From Firmicutes bacterium UBA6418 (GTDB lineage Bacteria; Bacillota; Clostridia; Peptostreptococcales; Anaerovoracaceae): a DNA stretch of 37,492 bases. The notes below the pieces were generated by a model. The model searched no databases. It had not been told where the DNA came from and saw only the letters and a list, made by a program, of their open reading frames with translations. The DNA lies in contig DJPG01000044.1 in NCBI GenBank assembly GCA_002439735.1, positions 1 through 37,492 on the forward strand, written 5' to 3'. Each line of letters starts with the position of its first letter. Position 1 is the stretch's first letter. Below, piece by piece: positions 31,730 to 37,492 of the stretch. The translations under genes were made by a program, and so were the position numbers.

Positions 31730-32206
31730 ATGGCATTACATATTGTTTTTGTACAACCGGAGATCCCGCCGAATACGGGAAATATCGCCAGAACCTGTGC
31801 GGCGACAGGCAGCGTGCTGCACCTGGTAAGGCCTTTGGGGTTTTCCATCGACGACAAGAGTCTGAAACGTGCGGGGTTGGATTACTGGCCATTTGTGAAG
31901 CTGGAAGTCCACGAAAGTCTGGATGCTTTCATGCAAAAATACGGGCAGGATGACCGCCGTCTGTTCCTGGCGACAACCAAGGGCGGACATCTGTATACCG
32001 AGCCGCAGTATCGTGACGAGGATATGTTTCTCTTCGGCAGGGAAACGGCCGGACTTCCGCGGGATTTTATCGCGGAGCACGCAGAGACCGCGATCCGCAT
32101 CCCGATGAGTGCGGATACAAGACTGCGTTCCTTTAATCTGGCAAATTCCGCGAACATTATTTTATTCGAAGCACTCAGACAATTAAACTTCCCGGGGTTG
32201 AAATAA
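31730..32206 (+). CDS. trmL: tRNA (cytidine/uridine-2'-O-)-methyltransferase TrmL
   Basis: A 158-residue SPOUT-class methyltransferase that 2'-O-methylates the wobble nucleotide 34 of certain leucine tRNAs. The sequence has the family start HIVFVQPEIPPNTGNIARTC, the knot motif FLFGRETAGLP, and the final IRIPMSADTRLRSFNLANSA that binds SAM. The length agrees with the family. The ATG at 31730 has AGGAG eight bases upstream. The rpoN promoter overlaps its last codons. Confidence 0.95.
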   Translation: MALHIVFVQPEIPPNTGNIARTCAATGSVLHLVRPLGFSIDDKSLKRAGLDYWPFVKLEVHESLDAFMQKYGQDDRRLFLATTKGGHLYTEPQYRDEDMFLFGRETAGLPRDFIAEHAETAIRIPMSADTRLRSFNLANSANIILFEALRQLNFPGLK

Positions 32207-32226
32207 GATATAAATTTTGGTATAAT
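32198..32226 (+). promoter_or_regulatory. Sigma-A promoter of rpoN
   Basis: TTGAAA (32198-32203), exactly 17 bases, TATAAT (32221-32226). The -35 overlaps the end of trmL, so rpoN can be transcribed on its own. Confidence 0.75.
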
Positions 32227-32268
32227 ACTTGCATAAAATATTTTTAGGTGTTTTCTTCGAGGTGTAGG

Positions 32269-33687
32269 ATGAAGCTAGGATATGATTTAACAATTGAACA
32301 AACCCAAAAGCTGACCATGACCCCGGAACTGATCCAGGCGATCCAGATCCTTCAATTCAACACGCAGGAACTGGATTCCTTTGTGCAGAACGAACTGATG
32401 CAGAATCCGGTGCTGGAGTATGAAGGCAGTGAGGACAAGGAAAAAAAAGATCCGGACGTTTCCAAGTCAGAAGCAATGGACAAAAAGGAGGCCGAAGAGG
32501 CTGATTTTGACCTGCGTGAAAAAGTCAAGGAAGCGGAATATGATGACATCAGCTATCGTCAGTGGGAGTATTCCAAGGATCACGACGAAACTTCCTTTGA
32601 GCAGTTTGTCAGTAAGGAAGAGACCTTGGAGGACTCGTTGCTTTTGCAGTTGACCTTTTCCAAGCTCAAAGGCTGCGACATGAAGATCGGCCGCTACCTG
32701 ATTGAGGCCATGGATGATAATGGATACCTGACCGTGGATATCGCGCGGGTTGCCAAATGCTTTAAAGTCGAGCTTGCAAGAGTGGAACGAGTGTTGGATG
32801 TCATTCAGACTTTTGAACCGGCAGGTGTCGGCGCCAGAAGTCTGGAGGAATGCCTGATCATACAGCTGGCAGCAAAGGGACTGTTGGAAGATTCCATCGA
32901 ATATATTATTTTGCATCATTTGGCTGATCTGGGAGAAAATAAACTCAACAAGGTCGCCAAGTCTACAGGGTTGACCATTTCACAGGTACAGTTGATCACG
33001 GACATTATCCGCACGCTGGAGCCAAAGCCCGGCAGACAGTTTTCTTCAGGGGAAAGCATCAAATACATTGTGCCGGATGTTACCGTCGAGAAGGTGGACG
33101 GCGAATATCATGTCATCACCAACGATGGTGCAGTTCCACATCTGATGGTCAGTCCGTATTATTCGTCGCTCGCCAAAGAAGCGCCGAACGATGAAGAACT
33201 TTCCAAGTATCTGACCGACAAATATAATGCGGCGCTTTGGCTGATCCGAAGTATTGAACAAAGAAAGCAGACAATCTACAACGTCGCGCAGGCGGTCGTG
33301 GATTATCAGAAAGAGTTTTTGGATAAGGGCGCTAAATTCCTGAAAACCCTGACCTTGAAACAGGTTGCCGAGGCGCTGGACATTCATGAATCAACCGTCA
33401 GCCGTTCCATTAACGGAAAATATATCCAGACTCCGCGTGGGGTCTTTGAGATCAAATACTTTTTCTCAAGTGGCGTGACCGGCGCGAGCGGAGAAGGCAT
33501 GTCATCCAACAGCATCAAATCCTTTATCAAGGAGATCATCGACGGAGAAGATCCGAGGAAGCCTTACAGCGATCAGGATATGGTTGAGATCTTGAGTCGC
33601 AAAGGCATTGAAATCTCCAGACGTACGGTTGCTAAGTACCGGGAGGGCATGAATATCTTATCTTCCTCAAAACGGAGAAGATATTAA
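32269..33687 (+). CDS. rpoN: RNA polymerase sigma-54 factor
   Basis: A 472-residue sigma-54. Region I is the Gln/Leu-rich activator-response sequence QTQKLTMTPELIQAIQILQF. An acidic linker (about residues 50-110) follows, then the core-binding domain. The helix-turn-helix is LKQVAEALDIHESTVSRSIN, followed by RGVFEIKYFFSSGV. The RpoN box near the end is RRTVAKYREGMNI. The ATG at 32269 is supported by GAGGTGTAGG; an in-frame start at 32248 adds seven unconserved residues. No bacterial enhancer-binding protein lies in the window. The gene precedes the glycolytic cluster by about 60 bases with no obvious terminator between. Confidence 0.96.
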   Translation: MKLGYDLTIEQTQKLTMTPELIQAIQILQFNTQELDSFVQNELMQNPVLEYEGSEDKEKKDPDVSKSEAMDKKEAEEADFDLREKVKEAEYDDISYRQWEYSKDHDETSFEQFVSKEETLEDSLLLQLTFSKLKGCDMKIGRYLIEAMDDNGYLTVDIARVAKCFKVELARVERVLDVIQTFEPAGVGARSLEECLIIQLAAKGLLEDSIEYIILHHLADLGENKLNKVAKSTGLTISQVQLITDIIRTLEPKPGRQFSSGESIKYIVPDVTVEKVDGEYHVITNDGAVPHLMVSPYYSSLAKEAPNDEELSKYLTDKYNAALWLIRSIEQRKQTIYNVAQAVVDYQKEFLDKGAKFLKTLTLKQVAEALDIHESTVSRSINGKYIQTPRGVFEIKYFFSSGVTGASGEGMSSNSIKSFIKEIIDGEDPRKPYSDQDMVEILSRKGIEISRRTVAKYREGMNILSSSKRRRY

Positions 33688-33748
33688 AATACAATATGAA
33701 ATACATTACAGAAAAGTCATTGAAAGAGAGTTTAGGAGGAGAATGAAA

Positions 33749-34765
33749 ATGGCGATCAGAGTTGGAATTAACGGTTTCGGACGAATCGGACGTGTGGTGA
33801 TCCGCGCAGCGATGGATATGCCGGAAATTGAAATCCGGGCGATCAACCTGCGGAACGCGGATCTGGAATATATGGTTTACATGCTGAAGTATGATACGGT
33901 TTTCGGCAGATTCCCAAAGAGTCTGGACCACGATCAGTCCGGTATCTTTATTGACGGCAAGCATGTCGATGTCTATTCTTATTCCGACGCGCTGGAGATT
34001 CCGTGGAAAGAAGCCGGCGTCGATTATGTCATTGACTGTACCGGCGCTTATGTTACCACCGAGAAAGCGATGGATCATATCGAAGCAGGCGCGAAGCATG
34101 TGATCATTTCCGCTCCGGCAAAGGACAAGGATACCCCGACCTTTGTATACGGCGTCAACCATGAAACCTACCGTTCTGACATGAAAGTCGTTTCCAACGC
34201 ATCCTGTACCACCAACTGTCTGGCACCACTGATGAAAGTCATCGAAGACAACTACGGAATTAAAGAGGGTCTGATGTCCACCATCCATGCGGCGACCGCA
34301 AAGCAGAAAGTCGTTGACGCTAAATCGCTCAAAGACTGGAGAACCGGCCGTAGCGTATTCGGCAACGTGATCCCGTCCACGACTGGCGCGGCTAAAGCAG
34401 TCGGCCTGGTCATTCCGTCCCTGCAGGGCAAGATGACAGGAATTTCTTACCGTGTACCGACTGCAGACGTTTCGGTCATTGATGTCAATGTGGTTCTAAA
34501 CACACCGACCAGCGGACCGGAGCTCAGACAGAAGATCAAAGAAGCATCCGAGACCTACCTGAAAGGGGTTTTGGAATATGTGGACGACGAAGTGGTCTCC
34601 GGCGATTTTGTAGGCGATCCGCATACCTCCATCTTTGATGCCCGCCAGACCATCGAGTTGAATGATCATTTCTTCAAACTGATCGCGTACTATGACAACG
34701 AATTCGGTTATTCCAGCAATCTCTTGAACATGCTCAAATATATGCATCATGTCGACTGCGAATAG
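33749..34765 (+). CDS. gap: Glyceraldehyde-3-phosphate dehydrogenase paralogue 1, possibly NADP-linked
   Basis: A 338-residue GAPDH. The nucleotide fold IRVGINGFGRIGRVVIRA and catalytic SNASCTTNC (Cys about 153) are intact. Later motifs (KDWRTGRSVFGNVIPSTTGA, then YYDNEFGYSSNLL) resemble the E. coli GapA/eukaryotic branch rather than the Gram-positive branch of the second copy. Where NAD enzymes have Asp after INxx (INDL), this one reads INLRN. Where they have Pro in the S-loop (DGP), it reads DAKS. Both changes remove features associated with NAD+ selectivity and add basic residues. I infer possible NADP+ use. The ATG at 33749 is nine bases after AGGAGG; the ATG at 33743 is only three bases away from it. 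It is the first gene of gap-pgk-gap-tpi. Confidence 0.92.
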   Translation: MAIRVGINGFGRIGRVVIRAAMDMPEIEIRAINLRNADLEYMVYMLKYDTVFGRFPKSLDHDQSGIFIDGKHVDVYSYSDALEIPWKEAGVDYVIDCTGAYVTTEKAMDHIEAGAKHVIISAPAKDKDTPTFVYGVNHETYRSDMKVVSNASCTTNCLAPLMKVIEDNYGIKEGLMSTIHAATAKQKVVDAKSLKDWRTGRSVFGNVIPSTTGAAKAVGLVIPSLQGKMTGISYRVPTADVSVIDVNVVLNTPTSGPELRQKIKEASETYLKGVLEYVDDEVVSGDFVGDPHTSIFDARQTIELNDHFFKLIAYYDNEFGYSSNLLNMLKYMHHVDCE

Positions 34766-34815
34766 ATCCGTATCCATCCGTATACATATTCTAAAGAAAA
34801 AAGGAGATTGGATCT

Positions 34816-36000
34816 ATGAAAAAAACAGTCAGAGATATTGACGTAAAAGGAAAGAAAGTTCTCGTCCGATGCGACTTCAACGTACCGATGCAGGACGGCA
34901 AGATCACCGACGATACCCGGATCGTTTCGGCGCTGCCGACAATCGAATATTTGGTGCAGCACGGCGCGAAGGTTATTTTGATGTCCCACATGGGAAGACC
35001 AGACGGAAAGCCGAAAAAAGAATTTACCCTGCAGCCGGTAGCGGACAGGCTTTCACAGCTACTGGGAAAACCGGTCATCTTTGAAAGCGCGGATCGCGTG
35101 GTTGACGAAAAAGTCCGACAGGTAGCGGCTTCACTCGCGGAGGGTGACGTGATGCTGCTGGAAAATGTCAGATTCCGCAAGGAAGAGACCAAAAACGGCG
35201 CGGAATTCGCAAAAGAACTGGCGTCACTGGGCGATATCTTTGTCAATGACGCGTTCGGAACCGCGCACCGAGCACATGCGTCTACCGCAGGCATCGCGGA
35301 TTATCTGCCGTGTGTTTCCGGTTTTCTGATCGAAAAGGAAGTGCAGTTTCTCGGCAATGCCATTGAAAATCCAGCAAGACCTTTTGTGGCCATTATGGGC
35401 GGTGCCAAAGTCGGAGATAAAATCCCGGTCATCGAGAACCTGCTCAAAAAAGTCGATGCCTTGATCATCGGCGGCGGTATGGCTTATACGTTCTTCAAGG
35501 CGGAGGGACTGGAGATCGGCACCTCGATCCTAGATCAAGACAGCCTGGAAATGGCAAAAGAAATCTTCACAAAAGCAGATCAAGCAGGCGTGAAGTTGCT
35601 GCTTCCGGTCGATGCGGTCTGCGCGAAGGAATTCCGGAACGATACAGAATTTGCTGTGTACGAGAAAGACAAGATCCCGTCTGATCGAATGGGAATGGAT
35701 ATCGGACCAAAGACCGTGGAGCTCTTTCAGAAGGAAATCGCCGCGGCGAAGACCATCGTCTGGAATGGTCCGATGGGCGTATTCGAAATGCCGAACTTCG
35801 CGGCGGGAACCAGAGCGATCGCAGAAGCTTTGGCTGCGTCTGACGCAGTTACGATCATCGGCGGCGGAGACTCCGCGGCGGCCTGTGAGCAATTTGGGCT
35901 CAAGGACAAGATGACACACATCTCCACCGGCGGCGGTGCGTCACTGGAATTCCTGGAGGGCAAAGTGCTTCCGGGTGTTGCGGTGATCGAAGAAAAATAA
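34816..36000 (+). CDS. pgk: Phosphoglycerate kinase
   Basis: A 394-residue glycolytic kinase that makes ATP from 1,3-bisphosphoglycerate. Signatures: VLVRCDFNVPMQDGKITDDT, MSHMGRPDGKP, NDAFGTAHRAHAST with the substrate-binding basic residues, and FVAIMGGAKVGDKI. The nucleotide-binding GGGMAYTFFKAEG and the hinge region GPMGVFEMPNFAAGTRAIAE lead to the final TIIGGGDSAAACEQFG and STGGGASLEFLEG. The length is standard. GGAG precedes the ATG. It sits between two GAPDH genes with gaps of 50 and 29 bases, so one transcript is likely. Confidence 0.98.
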   Translation: MKKTVRDIDVKGKKVLVRCDFNVPMQDGKITDDTRIVSALPTIEYLVQHGAKVILMSHMGRPDGKPKKEFTLQPVADRLSQLLGKPVIFESADRVVDEKVRQVAASLAEGDVMLLENVRFRKEETKNGAEFAKELASLGDIFVNDAFGTAHRAHASTAGIADYLPCVSGFLIEKEVQFLGNAIENPARPFVAIMGGAKVGDKIPVIENLLKKVDALIIGGGMAYTFFKAEGLEIGTSILDQDSLEMAKEIFTKADQAGVKLLLPVDAVCAKEFRNDTEFAVYEKDKIPSDRMGMDIGPKTVELFQKEIAAAKTIVWNGPMGVFEMPNFAAGTRAIAEALAASDAVTIIGGGDSAAACEQFGLKDKMTHISTGGGASLEFLEGKVLPGVAVIEEK

Positions 36001-36029
36001 GGAAGAAAAAACGAAACAGGAGGCAGATT

Positions 36030-37049
36030 ATGGTCAGAGTAGCAATCAACGGATTCGGAAGAATCGGCAGGCTGGCATTCCGCCAGATTTTTGAAGATCC
36101 GGAAATGAAGGTCGTTGCCATCAACGATCTGACAGATCCGAAAATGCTGGCGCATCTTTTGAAATACGACAGTTCACAGGGAGCATATCGCGGACACGAA
36201 ATTCTTTGGGATGAAGATTCCATCACCGTGGACGGCGTGGATATTCCGGTATACAAGGAGCCTGATGCCCATAACCTGCCGTGGAAAGATCTGAATATTG
36301 ATGTCGTGTTGGAATGCACAGGGTTCTATACGTCCAAATCGAAGTCGCAGGCACATATCGACGCCGGCGCGAAAAAAGTGCTGATCTCAGCACCGGCCGG
36401 CAATGATCTGCCGACGATCGTATACGGCGTCAACCATGAGACTCTGACCGAAAACGACAACATCGTTTCCGGCGCCTCCTGCACGACCAATTGTCTGGCA
36501 CCGATGGCAAAAGTACTCAACGACTATCGGGAAGTGCGAACAGGCTTCATGACCACGATTCATGCGTATACCGGCGATCAGATGCTGCTGGACGGTCCGC
36601 ACCGAAAAGGAGATCTTCGCCGGGCGAGAGCCGGAGCCATCAATATTGTACCGAGTGCCACCGGGGCGGCCAAAGCAATCGGTCTGGTTATTCCGGCACT
36701 TGCGGGCAAGCTGATCGGTTCTGCGCAGCGTGTCCCGGTTCCATCCGGCTCCATCACGATTCTGGACGCTACTCTCAAGGACATGACGGACAGCGTGTCT
36801 GTTGAGGGTATCAACGCGGCGATGAAAGCGGCGACCAGCGAATCGTTCGGTTATACGGAAGAGGAACTGGTCAGCTCCGATATCATCGGCATGCGCTATG
36901 GCTCACTCTTTGATGCGACACAGACTCTGGCACAGCGGTGTGGCACGCATATTTATGAAGTGCGGATTGTTGCTTGGTATGACAATGAAATGAGTTATAC
37001 CTGTCAGCTGATTCGTACCCTCAAATATCTGAAAAAATTTGTAAAATAA
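36030..37049 (+). CDS. gapA: Glyceraldehyde-3-phosphate dehydrogenase paralogue 2 (NAD type)
   Basis: A 339-residue GAPDH of the Gram-positive glycolytic class. VRVAINGFGRIGRLAFRQIF begins the nucleotide fold. INDLTDPKMLAHLLKYDS keeps the Asp (residue 33) that contacts the adenosine ribose of NAD. The catalytic site is SGASCTTNC (Cys 151), and the S-loop reads LLDGPHRKGDLRRARAGA with Pro retained. The end YDNEMSYTCQLIRTL is usual. It should be the main catabolic enzyme. GGAGG precedes the ATG, and it is 29 bases after pgk. It differs strongly from the first copy, so the pair is not a recent duplication. Confidence 0.96.
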   Translation: MVRVAINGFGRIGRLAFRQIFEDPEMKVVAINDLTDPKMLAHLLKYDSSQGAYRGHEILWDEDSITVDGVDIPVYKEPDAHNLPWKDLNIDVVLECTGFYTSKSKSQAHIDAGAKKVLISAPAGNDLPTIVYGVNHETLTENDNIVSGASCTTNCLAPMAKVLNDYREVRTGFMTTIHAYTGDQMLLDGPHRKGDLRRARAGAINIVPSATGAAKAIGLVIPALAGKLIGSAQRVPVPSGSITILDATLKDMTDSVSVEGINAAMKAATSESFGYTEEELVSSDIIGMRYGSLFDATQTLAQRCGTHIYEVRIVAWYDNEMSYTCQLIRTLKYLKKFVK

Positions 37050-37070
37050 ACAAAAGAAAGGCGATTTTTT

Positions 37071-37492
37071 ATGCGCTATCCTTTTATCGCAGGAAACTGG
37101 AAAATGTATAAGACGATTGCGGAGGCGCGAGCTTTCGCGGAGGAATTCAAAAAGATTTATCAGCCGTCTGATGTGCGGGTTGCCATTTGCGCGCCATATC
37201 TGCAACTCCCGACATTGGTTGAGGCGTTCCGCGGAACCGGCATCGGCGTCGGCGCACAGAATGTGCACTATGAAGAAGAGGGGGCGTTTACCGGTGAGGT
37301 TTCGATCCCGATGCTGGAAGAGATCGGTGTGGACTGTTGCATCGTCGGTCATTCTGAAAGACGGCAGTATTTCAACGAGACGGATGACACTGTAAACCGT
37401 AAGGTCAAAGCTTTGCTGGAGACGGAGATCGTGCCGATCCTCTGTGTCGGCGAAGATTTGCAGCAAAAAGAGGCCGGCTATGAAAGACAGTT
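37071..37492 (+). CDS. tpiA: Triosephosphate isomerase, cut by the window end
   Basis: The first 140 residues of TIM, open to the window edge. MRYPFIAGNWKMYKT carries the catalytic Asn and Lys of the NWKM motif. The electrophile His is in CIVGHSERRQYFNE. The sequence continues through ILCVGEDLQQKEAG. The catalytic Glu lies beyond the window. GAAAGG precedes the ATG, 21 bases after the second gap, consistent with a single glycolytic operon. Confidence 0.97.
   Translation, partial: MRYPFIAGNWKMYKTIAEARAFAEEFKKIYQPSDVRVAICAPYLQLPTLVEAFRGTGIGVGAQNVHYEEEGAFTGEVSIPMLEEIGVDCCIVGHSERRQYFNETDDTVNRKVKALLETEIVPILCVGEDLQQKEAGYERQ

Noticed and set aside
1..37492. CRISPR array, prophage, complete insertion sequence, tRNA or rRNA genes
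   Set aside because: No regularly spaced repeats, integrase, transposase or tRNA cloverleaf seen. The only mobile-family trace is the truncated Rpn tail.

Overview
The window reads as chromosomal DNA of an anaerobic Firmicute of class Clostridia. Supporting evidence is a ferredoxin-dependent 2-oxoacid oxidoreductase, a cytosolic [FeFe]-hydrogenase, strong AGGAGG ribosome binding sites, housekeeping promoters of the TTGACA/TATAAT type, and gene orders typical of clostridia (dnaG-rpoD-trmK-nif3; recN beside argR; ruvC-ruvA-ruvB-queA; rpoN upstream of glycolytic genes). A cysteine-rich spore-surface-like protein hints at a spore former, but this is weak. I cannot name genus or species. Most of the window is ordinary core chromosome; the accessory-looking parts are about 2.9-4.0 kb, 7.7-8.9 kb, 17.5-18.0 kb and 29.6-29.97 kb.

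Layout. Bases 138-3010 hold a korDABC-type operon (ferredoxin, alpha, beta and gamma subunits) with its own promoter and terminator. It is followed by the C-terminal remnant of an Rpn-family nuclease (3057-3410). On the minus strand, 7.63-3.87 kb is a complete TAXI-type TRAP transporter operon: binding lipoprotein, DUF1850 protein, fused permease. Also on minus, 8831-7683 is a single-gene unit for a Cys-rich CxPC-repeat protein. From 8.9 kb the plus strand carries a small membrane protein, an M16 peptidase, dut and dgt, then a free-standing 72-aa orphan gene, then dnaG-sigA-trmK-nif3, a 35-aa membrane microprotein and the RNase P RNA with its terminator. After a gene-poor gap come holA, an EamA transporter, and a two-gene redox module (NuoF-like/GltD-like flavoprotein plus [FeFe]-hydrogenase).

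From 23.7 to 32.2 kb the strands alternate. argR-recN (minus) is divergent from ruvC-ruvA-ruvB-queA (plus). hom and a SEC-C protein (minus) are divergent from trmL and rpoN (plus). The window ends in a glycolytic cluster: gap (paralogue 1), pgk, gap (paralogue 2) and a tpiA cut by the window edge.

How it fits together. The 2-oxoacid oxidoreductase, the hydrogenase module and the glycolytic cluster all handle electrons from substrate oxidation. Two clearly different GAPDHs flank pgk, and the first has lost the residues normally associated with NAD+ selectivity, so it may make NADPH. The least explained parts are that GAPDH, the Cys-rich protein, the 72-aa orphan, and two intergenic regions with competing hairpins. 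I saw no CRISPR array, complete insertion sequence, prophage, tRNA or rRNA gene.
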